From Hippasteria phrygiana (lineage: Eukaryota > Echinodermata > Asteroidea > Valvatida > Goniasteridae): a DNA stretch of 64,000 nucleotides. Below the pieces are notes generated by a model, which did not search any database, was not told the origin of the DNA, and saw only the letters and a program-made list of their open reading frames with translations. Made by a program: the position numbers and the translations under genes. This document shows positions 1 through 11,443 of the stretch, piece by piece. The first letter of the stretch is position 1, and the number at the start of each line of letters is the position of its first letter. Location of the stretch: assembly GCA_037893225.1 (NCBI GenBank), contig JAZGUH010000407.1, positions 1,135,546 through 1,199,545 on the forward strand, written 5' to 3'.

Positions 1-78
1 CAGTAATTTTGACATGTATGGATAGCTTAGATATGGCGCTACATGTTGCAATTATCGGCGGCTTCTTAGAGTTAACAC
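1..78 (+). repeat. Partial satellite unit at left edge
   Basis: This is the last third (tail M: CAGTAATTTTG, AGATATGG, GAGTTAACAC) of a unit whose start lies outside the window. It shows that the array continues to the left. Confidence 0.98.
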
Positions 79-310
79 TTGTGGAGAAAATTCAAACCTC
101 GCAATGTTTATTTTCTTTCCGGCCACCATCTGCGTGCATATTACCTTTTATTTATTGCTCCATGCCTGTCAAATTCCCTGGGGTATGGACTTGCTTTACT
201 CATTCATAATTGCATGAAATATCAACCAAATGCAGCAATTTTGACATGTATGGATAGCTTAGATATGGCGCTACATGTTGCAATTATCGGCGGCTTCTTA
301 GAGTTAACAC
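79..310 (+). repeat. Exemplar satellite unit, type A-G
   Basis: First complete unit, 232 bp. Order of elements: a near-invariant start (TTGTGGAGAAAATTC through GCAATGTTTATTTTC), head A (CACCATCTGCGTGCAT, TTACCTTTTATTTATTGC), a junction CCATGCCTGTC, a near-invariant block at 169-227, then tail G beginning GCAGCAAT. The unit start is arbitrary and chosen only because the motif is conserved. The + strand reading frame opened by the TTG stays open through the unit, but 232 is not a multiple of three, so the next unit is read in another frame. Confidence 0.95.
169..227 (+). other. Near-invariant 59-bp block of the unit
   Basis: The segment from GTCAAATTCCCTGGGG through CATGAAATATCAACCAA is almost unchanged across the window. 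The changes I see are rare and recur at duplication spacings: G-to-T in CCCTTGGG (33996 and copies), T-to-A in ATTCAAAATTGC (54209 and copies), C-to-G in CATGTGAAA (6200 and copies), and single cases such as 16184 and 41686. Heads and tails on either side have several distinct alleles. Conservation could reflect a protein-binding segment or simply recent homogenisation; the sequence alone cannot separate these. Confidence 0.7.
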
Positions 311-542
311 TTGTGGAGAAAATTCAAACCTCGCAATGTTTATTTTCTTTCCGGCCACCATCTGCGTGCATATTACCTTTTATTTATTGCTCCATGCATG
401 TCAAATTCCCTGGGGTATGGACTTGCTTTACTCATTCATAATTGCATGAAATATCAACCAAATTCAGTAATTTTGACATGTATGGATAGCTTAGATATGG
501 CGCTACATGTTGCAATTATCGGCGGCTTCTTAGAGTTAACAC

Positions 543-773
543 TTGTGGAGAAAATTCAAACCTCGCAATGTTTATTTTCTTCCCGGCCACCATCCGTGTG
601 CAGATTACCTTTTATTTATTGCTCCATGCCTGTCAAATTCCCTGGGGTATGGACTTGCTTTACTCATTCATAAGTGCATGAAATATCAACCAAATTCAGT
701 AATTTTGACATGTATAGATAGCTTAGATCTGGCGCTACATGTTGCAATTATCGGCGGCTTCTTAGATTTAAAC
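543..773 (+). repeat. 231-bp unit B-I with 1-bp deletion (copy 1)
   Basis: A head-B unit whose tail reads GATTTAAACTTG, one A shorter than the usual GATTTAAAAC (run at about 769-772). It is also marked by CATAAGTGC in place of CATAATTGC, and the following unit carries GTTTATATTC. The same set of marks returns in 3790-4020 and 8429-8659, so the deletion is an inherited variant and not a random base-call error. The 231-bp length keeps the frame, which creates a 197-codon open stretch at 543-1136. Confidence 0.95.
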
Positions 774-1136
774 TTGTGGAGAAAATTCAAACCTCGCAAT
801 GTTTATATTCTTTCCGGCCACCATCTGCGTGCATATTACCTTTTATTTATTGCTCCATGCCTGTCAAATTCCCTGGGGTATGGACTTGCTTTACTCATTC
901 ATAAGTGCATGAAATATCAACCAAATGCAGCAATTTTGACATGTATGGATAGCTTAGATATGGCGCTACATGTTGCAATTATCGGCGGCTTCTTAGAGTT
1001 AACACTTGTGGAGAAAATTCAAACCTCGCAATGTTTATTTTCTTCCCGGCCACCATCCGTGTGCAGATTACCTTTTATTTATTGCTCCATGCCTGTCAAA
1101 TTCCCTGGGGTATGGACTTGCTTTACTCATTCATAA
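543..1136 (+). other. 197-codon open frame, judged non-coding
   Basis: One of the longest open stretches, with equal-length copies at 3790-4383 and 8429-9022 and a fourth at 62665-63258. It starts at TTG inside the repeat, spans more than two units and exists only because a 1-bp deletion keeps two units in frame. The translation is hydrophobic in places, but shows no family I recognise, no proper start context and no unit-level frame maintenance. The usual version is a 120-codon stretch in nearly every unit ending at CATTCATAA. A premature TGA interrupts it at 6200, 10839, 11999 and 41686. Confidence 0.75.
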
Positions 1137-1237
1137 TTGCATGAAATATCAACCAAATACAGTAATTTTGACATGTATGGATAGCTTAGATCTGGCGCTA
1201 CATGTTGCAATTATCGGCGGCTTCTTAGATTTAAAAC
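1006..1237 (+). repeat. Exemplar unit, type B-K
   Basis: Head B carries CCCGGCCACCATCCGTG and GCAGATTACC. Tail K reads ACAGTAAT, AGATCTGG (a BglII site) and GATTTAAAAC (a DraI site), where G, M and N tails have AGATATGG and a GTTAAC HpaI site. K tails are followed by A or C heads in every case I followed. Confidence 0.93.
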
Positions 1238-1469
1238 TTGTGGAGAAAATTCAAACCTCGCAATGTTTATTTTCTTTCCGGCCAACATCTGTGTACATGT
1301 TACCGTCTATTTATTGCTCCATGCATGTCAAATTCCCTGGGGTATGGACTTGCTTTACTCATTCATAATTGCATGAAATATCAACCAAATTCAGTAATTT
1401 TGACATGTATGGATAGCTTAGATATGGCGCTACATGTTGCAATTATCGGCGGCTTCTCAGAGTTAACAC

Positions 1470-1701
1470 TTGTGGAGAAAATTCAAACCTCGCAATGTTT
1501 ATTTTCTTTCCGGCCACCATCTGCGTGCATATTACCTTTTATTTATTGCTCCATGCCTGTCAAATTCCCTGGGGTATGGACTTGCTTTACTCATTCATAA
1601 TTGCATGAAATATCAACCAAATGCAGCAATTTTGATATGTATGGATAGCTTAGATCTGGCGCTACATGTTGCAATCATCGGCGGCTTCTTAGAGTTCAAA
1701 C
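1470..1701 (+). repeat. Exemplar unit, type A-E
   Basis: Tail E is diagnosed by GCAGCAAT, AATCATCGG and GAGTTCAAAC. This copy and those at 2166, 4717 and 9356 also have GATATGTATGG in place of GACATGTATGG. An E tail is followed by a D or D+ head except at 35751 and 40624, so the two pieces behave as one inherited block. Confidence 0.93.
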
Positions 1702-1933
1702 TTGTGGAGAAAATTCAAACCTCGCAATGTTTATTTTCTTTCCGGCCAACATCTGTGTACATATTACCGTCTATTTATTGCTCCATACATGTCAAATTCC
1801 CTGGGGTATGGACTTGCTTTACTCATTCATAATTGCATGAAATATCAACCAAATTCAGTAATTTTGACATGTATAGATAGCTTAGATCTGGCGCTACATG
1901 TTGCAATTATCGGCGGCTTCTTAGATTTAAAAC
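1702..1933 (+). repeat. Exemplar unit, type D-I
   Basis: Head D has GTACATATTACCGTC and CCATACATGTC. Tail I has GACATGTATAGATAG. The D head supplies the variant left arm of the inverted repeat described at 2478-2573. Confidence 0.93.
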
Positions 1934-2165
1934 TTGTGGAGAAAATTCAAACCTCGCAATGTTTATTTTCTTTCCGGCCAACATCTGTGTACATGTTACC
2001 GTCTATTTATTGCTCCATGCATGTCAAATTCCCTGGGGTATGGACTTGCTTTACTCATTCATAATTGCATGAAATATCAACCAAATTCAGTAATTTTGAC
2101 ATGTATGGATAGCTTAGATATGGCGCTACATGTTGCAATTATCGGCGGCTTCTTAGAGTTAACAC
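1934..2165 (+). repeat. Exemplar unit, type C-M
   Basis: Head C has GTACATGTTACCGTC followed by CCATGCATGTC, with CATGCATG as an 8-bp palindrome. Tail M is TTCAGTAAT, AGATATGG, GAGTTAACAC. C-M is one of the commonest unit types in the window. Confidence 0.93.
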
Positions 2166-2477
2166 TTGTGGAGAAAATTCAAACCTCGCAATGTTTATTT
2201 TCTTTCCGGCCAACATCTGTGTACATGTTACCGTCTATTTATTGCTCCATGCATGTCAAATTCCCTGGGGTATGGACTTGCTTTACTCATTCATAATTGC
2301 ATGAAATATCAACCAAATGCAGCAATTTTGATATGTATGGATAGCTTAGATCTGGCGCTACATGTTGCAATCATCGGCGGCTTCTTAGAGTTCAAACTTG
2401 TGGAGAAAATTCAAACCTCGCAATGTTTATTTTCTTTCCGGCCAACATCTGTGTACATATTACCGTCTATTTATTGC

Positions 2478-2573
2478 TCCATACATGTCAAATTCCCTGG
2501 GGTATGGACTTGCTTTACTCATTCATAATTGCATGAAATATCAACCAAATTCAGTAATTTTGACATGTATGGA
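2478..2573. repeat. Perfect 15-bp inverted repeat, 66-bp spacer (copy 1)
   Basis: TCCATACATGTCAAA at 2478-2492 is the exact reverse complement of TTTGACATGTATGGA at 2559-2573. The match is perfect only where a D head meets a J tail. C heads (CCATGCATG) give 14/15 and A or B heads (CCATGCCTG) give 13/15 with the same right arm, so an imperfect version occurs in nearly every unit. It could allow hairpin or cruciform formation or bind a dimeric protein; neither is shown. Confidence 0.8.
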
Positions 2574-3789
2574 TAGCTTAGATCTGGCGCTACATGTTGC
2601 AATTATCGGCGGCTTCTTAGATTTAAAACTTGTGGAGAAAATTCAAACCTCGCAATGTTTATTTTCTTTCCGGCCAACATCTGTGTACATGTTACCGTCT
2701 ATTTATTGCTCCATGCATGTCAAATTCCCTGGGGTATGGACTTGCTTTACTCATTCATAATTGCATGAAATATCAACCAAATTCAGTAATTTTGACATGT
2801 ATGGATAGCTTAGATATGGCGCTACATGTTGCAATTATCGGCGGCTTCTTAGAGTTAACACTTGTGGAGAAAATTCAAACCTCGCAATGTTTATTTTCTT
2901 CCCGGCCACCATCCGTGTGCAGATTACCTTTTATTTATTGCTCCATGCCTGTCAAATTCCCTGGGGTATGGACTTGCTTTACTCATTCATAATTGCATGA
3001 AATATCAACCAAATACAGTAATTTTGACATGTATGGATAGCTTAGATCTGGCGCTACATGTTGCAATTATCGGCGGCTTCTTAGATTTAAAACTTGTGCA
3101 GAAAATTCAAACCTCGCAATGTTTATTTTCTTTCCGGCCAACATCTGTGTACATGTTACCGTCTATTTATTGCTCCATGCATGTCAAATTCCCTGGGGTA
3201 TGGACTTGCTTTACTCATTCATAATTGCATGAAATATCAACCAAATTCAGTAATTTTGACATGTATGGATAGCTTAGATATGGCGCTACATGTTGCAATT
3301 ATCGGCGGCTTCTTAGAGTTAACACTTGTGGAGAAAATTCAAACCTCGCAATGTTTATTTTCTTTCCGGCCACCATCTGCGTGCATATTACCTTTTATTT
3401 ATTGCTCCATGCCTGTCAAATTCCCTGGGGTATGGACTTGCTTTACTCATTCATAATTGCATGAAATATCAACCAAATGCAGCAATTTTGACATGTATGG
3501 ATAGCTTAGATATGGCGCTACATGTTGCAATTATCGGCGGCTTCTTAGAGTTAACACTTGTGGAGAAAATTCAAACCTCGCAATGTTTATTTTCTTTCCG
3601 GCCACCATCTGCGTGCATATTACCTTTTATTTATTGCTCCATGCATGTCAAATTCCCTGGGGTATGGACTTGCTTTACTCATTCATAATTGCATGAAATA
3701 TCAACCAAATTCAGTAATTTTGACATGTATGGATAGCTTAGATATGGCGCTACATGTTGCAATTATCGGCGGCTTCTTAGAGTTAACAC

Positions 3790-4020
3790 TTGTGGAGAAA
3801 ATTCAAACCTCGCAATGTTTATTTTCTTCCCGGCCACCATCCGTGTGCAGATTACCTTTTATTTATTGCTCCATGCCTGTCAAATTCCCTGGGGTATGGA
3901 CTTGCTTTACTCATTCATAAGTGCATGAAATATCAACCAAATTCAGTAATTTTGACATGTATAGATAGCTTAGATCTGGCGCTACATGTTGCAATTATCG
4001 GCGGCTTCTTAGATTTAAAC
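3790..4020 (+). repeat. 231-bp unit B-I with 1-bp deletion (copy 2)
   Basis: Same deletion and linked markers as the unit at 543, at a spacing of 3247 bp. It is the third unit of the second long HOR. Confidence 0.95.
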
Positions 4021-7000
4021 TTGTGGAGAAAATTCAAACCTCGCAATGTTTATATTCTTTCCGGCCACCATCTGCGTGCATATTACCTTTTATTTATTGC
4101 TCCATGCCTGTCAAATTCCCTGGGGTATGGACTTGCTTTACTCATTCATAAGTGCATGAAATATCAACCAAATGCAGCAATTTTGACATGTATGGATAGC
4201 TTAGATATGGCGCTACATGTTGCAATTATCGGCGGCTTCTTAGAGTTAACACTTGTGGAGAAAATTCAAACCTCGCAATGTTTATTTTCTTCCCGGCCAC
4301 CATCCGTGTGCAGATTACCTTTTATTTATTGCTCCATGCCTGTCAAATTCCCTGGGGTATGGACTTGCTTTACTCATTCATAATTGCATGAAATATCAAC
4401 CAAATACAGTAATTTTGACATGTATGGATAGCTTAGATCTGGCGCTACATGTTGCAATTATCGGCGGCTTCTTAGATTTAAAACTTGTGGAGAAAATTCA
4501 AACCTCGCAATGTTTATTTTCTTTCCGGCCAACATCTGTGTACATGTTACCGTCTATTTATTGCTCCATGCATGTCAAATTCCCTGGGGTATGGACTTGC
4601 TTTACTCATTCATAATTGCATGAAATATCAACCAAATTCAGTAATTTTGACATGTATGGATAGCTTAGATATGGCGCTACATGTTGCAATTATCGGCGGC
4701 TTCTCAGAGTTAACACTTGTGGAGAAAATTCAAACCTCGCAATGTTTATTTTCTTTCCGGCCACCATCTGCGTGCATATTACCTTTTATTTATTGCTCCA
4801 TGCCTGTCAAATTCCCTGGGGTATGGACTTGCTTTACTCATTCATAATTGCATGAAATATCAACCAAATGCAGCAATTTTGATATGTATGGATAGCTTAG
4901 ATCTGGCGCTACATGTTGCAATCATCGGCGGCTTCTTAGAGTTCAAACTTGTGGAGAAAATTCAAACCTCGCAATGTTTATTTTCTTTCCGGCCAACATC
5001 TGTGTACATATTACCGTCTATTTATTGCTCCATACATGTCAAATTCCCTGGGGTATGGACTTGCTTTACTCATTCATAATTGCATGAAATATCAACCAAA
5101 TTCAGTAATTTTGACATGTATAGATAGCTTAGATCTGGCGCTACATGTTGCAATTATCGGCGGCTTCTTAGATTTAAAACTTGTGGAGAAAATTCAAACC
5201 TCGCAATGTTTATTTTCTTTCCGGCCAACATCTGTGTACATGTTACCGTCTATTTATTGCTCCATGCATGTCAAATTCCCTGGGGTATGGACTTGCTTTA
5301 CTCATTCATAATTGCATGAAATATCAACCAAATTCAGTAATTTTGACATGTATGGATAGCTTAGATATGGCGCTACATGTTGCAATTATCGGCGGCTTCT
5401 TAGAGTTAACACTTGTGGAGAAAATTCAAACCTCGCAATGTTTATTTTCTTTCCGGCCACCATCTGCGTGCATATTACCTTTTATTTATTGCTCCATGCC
5501 TGTCAAATTCCCTGGGGTATGGACTTGTTTTACTCATTCATAATTGCATGAAATATCAACCAAATTCAGTAATTTTGACATGTATGGATAGCTTAGATAT
5601 GGCGCTATATGTTGCAATTATCGGCGGCTTCTTAGAGTTAACACTTGTGGAGAAAATTCAAACCTCGCAATGTTTATTTTCTTCCCGGCCACCATCCGTG
5701 TGCAGATTACCTTTTATTTATTGCTCCATGCCTGTCAAATTCCCTGGGGTATGGACTTGCTTTACTCATTCATAATTGCATGAAATATCAACCAAATACA
5801 GTAATTTTGACATGTATGGATAGCTTAGATCTGGCGCTACATGTTGCAATTATCGGCGGCTTCTTAGATTTAAAACTTGTGGAGAAAATTCAAACCTCGC
5901 AATGTTTATTTTCTTTCCGGCCACCATCTGCGTGCATATTACCTTTTATTTATTGCTCCATGCCTGTCAAATTCCCTGGGGTATGGACTTGCTTTACTCA
6001 TTCATAATTGCATGAAATATCAACCAAATACAGTAATTTTGACATGTATGGATAGCTTAGATCTGGCGCTACATGTTGCAATTATCGGCGGCTTCTTAGA
6101 TTTAAAACTTGTGGAGAAAATTCAAACCTCGCAATGTTTATTTTCTTTCCGGCCAACATCTGTGTACATGTTACCGTCTATTTATTGCTCCATGCATGTG
6201 AAATTCCCTGGGGTATGGACTTGCTTTACTCATTCATAATTGCATGAAATATCAACCAAATTCAGTAATTTTGACATGTATGGATAGCTTAGATATGGCG
6301 CTACATGTTGCAATTATCGGCGGCTTCTTAGAGTTAACACTTGTGGAGAAAATTCAAACCTCGCAATGTTTATTTTCTTTCCGGCCACCATCTGCGTGCA
6401 TATTACCTTTTATTTATTGCTCCATCCCTGTCAAATTCCCTGGGGTATGGACTTGCTTTACTCATTCATAATTGCATGAAATATCAACCAAATACAGTAA
6501 TTTTGACATGTATGGATAGCTTAGATCTGGCGCTACATGTTGCAATTATCGGCGGCTTCTTAGATTTAAAACTTGTGGAGAAAATTCAAACCTCGCAATG
6601 TTTATTTTCTTTCCGGCCAACATCTGTGTACATGTTACCGTCTATTTATTGCTCCATGCATGTTAAATTCCCTGGGGTATGGACTTGCTTTACTCATTCA
6701 TAATTGCATGAAATATCAACCAAATTCAGTAATTTTGACATGTATGGATAGCTTAGATATGGCGCTATATGTTGCAATTATCGGCGGCTTCTTAGAGTTA
6801 ACACTTGTGGAGAAAATTCAAACCTCGCAATGTTTATTTTCTTTCCGGCCACCATCTGCGTGCATATTACCTTTTATTTATTGCTCCATGCCTGTCAAAT
6901 TCCCTGGGGTATGGACTTGCTTTACTCATTCATAATTGCATGAAATATCAACCAAATGCAGCAATTTTGACATGTATGGATAGCTTAGATCTGGCGCTAC

Positions 7001-7116
7001 ATGTTGCAATCATCGGCGGCTTCTTAGAGTTCAAACTTGTGGAGAAAATTCAAACCTCGCAATGTTTATTTTCTTTCCGGCCAACATCTGTGTACATATT
7101 ACCGTCTATTTATTGC

Positions 7117-7212
7117 TCCATACATGTCAAATTCCCTGGGGTATGGACTTGCTTTACTCATTCATAATTGCATGAAATATCAACCAAATTCAGTAATTTT
7201 GACATGTATGGA
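7117..7212. repeat. Perfect 15-bp inverted repeat, 66-bp spacer (copy 2)
   Basis: Arms at 7117-7131 and 7198-7212, the duplicate of the copy at 2478 at an offset of 4639 bp. Confidence 0.8.
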
Positions 7213-7964
7213 TAGCTTAGATCTGGCGCTACATGTTGCAATTATCGGCGGCTTCTTAGATTTAAAACTTGTGGAGAAAATTCAAACCTCGCAATGTTTA
7301 TTTTCTTTCCGGCCAACATCTGTGTACATGTTACCGTCTATTTATTGCTCCATGCATGTCAAATTCCCTGGGGTATGGACTTGCTTTACTCATTCATAAT
7401 TGCATGAAATATCAACCAAATTCAGTAATTTTGACATGTATGGATAGCTTAGATATGGCGCTACATGTTGCAATTATCGGCGGCTTCTTAGAGTTAACAC
7501 TTGTGGAGAAAATTCAAACCTCGCAATGTTTATTTTCTTCCCGGCCACCATCCGTGTGCAGATTACCTTTTATTTATTGCTCCATGCCTGTCAAATTCCC
7601 TGGGGTATGGACTTGCTTTACTCATTCATAATTGCATGAAATATCAACCAAATACAGTAATTTTGACATGTATGGATAGCTTAGATCTGGCGCTACATGT
7701 TGCAATTATCGGCGGCTTCTTAGATTTAAAACTTGTGCAGAAAATTCAAACCTCGCAATGTTTATTTTCTTTCCGGCCAACATCTGTGTACATGTTACCG
7801 TCTATTTATTGCTCCATGCATGTCAAATTCCCTGGGGTATGGACTTGCTTTACTCATTCATAATTGCATGAAATATCAACCAAATTCAGTAATTTTGACA
7901 TGTATGGATAGCTTAGATATGGCGCTACATGTTGCAATTATCGGCGGCTTCTTAGAGTTAACAC

Positions 7965-10900
7965 TTGTGGAGAAAATTCAAACCTCGCAATGTTTATTTT
8001 CTTTCCGGCCACCATCTGCGTGCATATTACCTTTTATTTATTGCTCCATGCCTGTCAAATTCCCTGGGGTATGGACTTGCTTTACTCATTCATAATTGCA
8101 TGAAATATCAACCAAATGCAGCAATTTTGACATGTATGGATAGCTTAGATATGGCGCTACATGTTGCAATTATCGGCGGCTTCTTAGAGTTAACACTTGT
8201 GGAGAAAATTCAAACCTCGCAATGTTTATTTTCTTTCCGGCCACCATCTGCGTGCATATTACCTTTTATTTATTGCTCCATGCATGTCAAATTCCCTGGG
8301 GTATGGACTTGCTTTACTCATTCATAATTGCATGAAATATCAACCAAATTCAGTAATTTTGACATGTATGGATAGCTTAGATATGGCGCTACATGTTGCA
8401 ATTATCGGCGGCTTCTTAGAGTTAACACTTGTGGAGAAAATTCAAACCTCGCAATGTTTATTTTCTTCCCGGCCACCATCCGTGTGCAGATTACCTTTTA
8501 TTTATTGCTCCATGCCTGTCAAATTCCCTGGGGTATGGACTTGCTTTACTCATTCATAAGTGCATGAAATATCAACCAAATTCAGTAATTTTGACATGTA
8601 TAGATAGCTTAGATCTGGCGCTACATGTTGCAATTATCGGCGGCTTCTTAGATTTAAACTTGTGGAGAAAATTCAAACCTCGCAATGTTTATATTCTTTC
8701 CGGCCACCATCTGCGTGCATATTACCTTTTATTTATTGCTCCATGCCTGTCAAATTCCCTGGGGTATGGACTTGCTTTACTCATTCATAAGTGCATGAAA
8801 TATCAACCAAATGCAGCAATTTTGACATGTATGGATAGCTTAGATATGGCGCTACATGTTGCAATTATCGGCGGCTTCTTAGAGTTAACACTTGTGGAGA
8901 AAATTCAAACCTCGCAATGTTTATTTTCTTCCCGGCCACCATCCGTGTGCAGATTACCTTTTATTTATTGCTCCATGCCTGTCAAATTCCCTGGGGTATG
9001 GACTTGCTTTACTCATTCATAATTGCATGAAATATCAACCAAATACAGTAATTTTGACATGTATGGATAGCTTAGATCTGGCGCTACATGTTGCAATTAT
9101 CGGCGGCTTCTTAGATTTAAAACTTGTGGAGAAAATTCAAACCTCGCAATGTTTATTTTCTTTCCGGCCAACATCTGTGTACATGTTACCGTCTATTTAT
9201 TGCTCCATGCATGTCAAATTCCCTGGGGTATGGACTTGCTTTACTCATTCATAATTGCATGAAATATCAACCAAATTCAGTAATTTTGACATGTATGGAT
9301 AGCTTAGATATGGCGCTACATGTTGCAATTATCGGCGGCTTCTCAGAGTTAACACTTGTGGAGAAAATTCAAACCTCGCAATGTTTATTTTCTTTCCGGC
9401 CACCATCTGCGTGCATATTACCTTTTATTTATTGCTCCATGCCTGTCAAATTCCCTGGGGTATGGACTTGCTTTACTCATTCATAATTGCATGAAATATC
9501 AACCAAATGCAGCAATTTTGATATGTATGGATAGCTTAGATCTGGCGCTACATGTTGCAATCATCGGCGGCTTCTTAGAGTTCAAACTTGTGGAGAAAAT
9601 TCAAACCTCGCAATGTTTATTTTCTTTCCGGCCAACATCTGTGTACATATTACCGTCTATTTATTGCTCCATACATGTCAAATTCCCTGGGGTATGGACT
9701 TGCTTTACTCATTCATAATTGCATGAAATATCAACCAAATTCAGTAATTTTGACATGTATAGATAGCTTAGATCTGGCGCTACATGTTGCAATTATCGGC
9801 GGCTTCTTAGATTTAAAACTTGTGGAGAAAATTCAAACCTCGCAATGTTTATTTTCTTTCCGGCCAACATCTGTGTACATGTTACCGTCTATTTATTGCT
9901 CCATGCATGTCAAATTCCCTGGGGTATGGACTTGCTTTACTCATTCATAATTGCATGAAATATCAACCAAATTCAGTAATTTTGACATGTATGGATAGCT
10001 TAGATATGGCGCTACATGTTGCAATTATCGGCGGCTTCTTAGAGTTAACACTTGTGGAGAAAATTCAAACCTCGCAATGTTTATTTTCTTTCCGGCCACC
10101 ATCTGCGTGCATATTACCTTTTATTTATTGCTCCATGCCTGTCAAATTCCCTGGGGTATGGACTTGTTTTACTCATTCATAATTGCATGAAATATCAACC
10201 AAATTCAGTAATTTTGACATGTATGGATAGCTTAGATATGGCGCTATATGTTGCAATTATCGGCGGCTTCTTAGAGTTAACACTTGTGGAGAAAATTCAA
10301 ACCTCGCAATGTTTATTTTCTTCCCGGCCACCATCCGTGTGCAGATTACCTTTTATTTATTGCTCCATGCCTGTCAAATTCCCTGGGGTATGGACTTGCT
10401 TTACTCATTCATAATTGCATGAAATATCAACCAAATACAGTAATTTTGACATGTATGGATAGCTTAGATCTGGCGCTACATGTTGCAATTATCGGCGGCT
10501 TCTTAGATTTAAAACTTGTGGAGAAAATTCAAACCTCGCAATGTTTATTTTCTTTCCGGCCACCATCTGCGTGCATATTACCTTTTATTTATTGCTCCAT
10601 GCCTGTCAAATTCCCTGGGGTATGGACTTGCTTTACTCATTCATAATTGCATGAAATATCAACCAAATACAGTAATTTTGACATGTATGGATAGCTTAGA
10701 TCTGGCGCTACATGTTGCAATTATCGGCGGCTTCTTAGATTTAAAACTTGTGGAGAAAATTCAAACCTCGCAATGTTTATTTTCTTTCCGGCCAACATCT
10801 GTGTACATGTTACCGTCTATTTATTGCTCCATGCATGTGAAATTCCCTGGGGTATGGACTTGCTTTACTCATTCATAATTGCATGAAATATCAACCAAAT

Positions 10901-11443
10901 TCAGTAATTTTGACATGTATGGATAGCTTAGATATGGCGCTACATGTTGCAATTATCGGCGGCTTCTTAGAGTTAACACTTGTGGAGAAAATTCAAACCT
11001 CGCAATGTTTATTTTCTTTCCGGCCACCATCTGCGTGCATATTACCTTTTATTTATTGCTCCATCCCTGTCAAATTCCCTGGGGTATGGACTTGCTTTAC
11101 TCATTCATAATTGCATGAAATATCAACCAAATACAGTAATTTTGACATGTATGGATAGCTTAGATCTGGCGCTACATGTTGCAATTATCGGCGGCTTCTT
11201 AGATTTAAAACTTGTGGAGAAAATTCAAACCTCGCAATGTTTATTTTCTTTCCGGCCAACATCTGTGTACATGTTACCGTCTATTTATTGCTCCATGCAT
11301 GTTAAATTCCCTGGGGTATGGACTTGCTTTACTCATTCATAATTGCATGAAATATCAACCAAATTCAGTAATTTTGACATGTATGGATAGCTTAGATATG
11401 GCGCTATATGTTGCAATTATCGGCGGCTTCTTAGAGTTAACAC
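7965..11443 (+). repeat. HOR block 1c, 15 units (3479 bp)
   Basis: Repeats the first 15 units of block 1b in the same order at an offset of 4639 bp, including the 231-bp unit, the CTTGTTTTACTC unit at 10052 and CATGTGAAA at 10839. Its final five units (10284-11443) are then duplicated in tandem. Confidence 0.9.
8429..8659 (+). repeat. 231-bp unit B-I with 1-bp deletion (copy 3)
   Basis: Same deletion and linked markers again, 4639 bp after copy 2. Confidence 0.95.

Larger units (their letters stand above)
79..3325 (+). repeat. HOR block 1a, 14 units (3247 bp)
   Basis: Unit order: A-G, A-M (with CATGCATGTC), B-I(231), A-G, B-K, C-M, A-E, D-I, C-M, C-E, D-J, C-M, B-K, C-M. The first nine units match block 1b (3326-7964) at an offset of 3247 bp. 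The last four (from 2398) match 7037-7964 at an offset of 4639 bp, including a private GTGCAG change at 3099 and 7738. The block is therefore a composite of two overlapping duplications. Confidence 0.9.
3326..7964 (+). repeat. HOR block 1b, 20 units (4639 bp)
   Basis: Unit order: A-G, A-M, B-I(231), A-G, B-K, C-M, A-E, D-I, C-M, A-M, B-K, A-K, C-M, A-K, C-M, A-E, D-J, C-M, B-K, C-M. Private marks include GCTATATGTTG near 5606, CTTGTTTTACTC near 5525 and CATGTGAAA at 6200. The first 15 units return in block 1c. Confidence 0.9.

Noticed and set aside
95..115. Pol III B box on the minus strand (tRNA-derived SINE origin)
   Set aside because: Minus-strand GGTTTGAATTT matches GGTTCGAATCC at 8 of 11 positions, but I find no A box upstream at a suitable distance and no tRNA fold.
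140..165. Polyadenylation signal AATAAA on the minus strand
   Set aside because: It arises in every unit from TTTATTTATT. With no transcription unit it is most simply base composition.
140..165. TATA-like promoter in TTTATTTATT
   Set aside because: An AT-rich hexamer repeated in every unit without initiator, downstream gene or other promoter element is not enough.
1261..1320. CENP-B box
   Set aside because: The core pattern TTCG-4-A-2-CGGG was looked for on both strands. The B head contains CCCGG, but the required A and TTCG/CGAA parts are missing.
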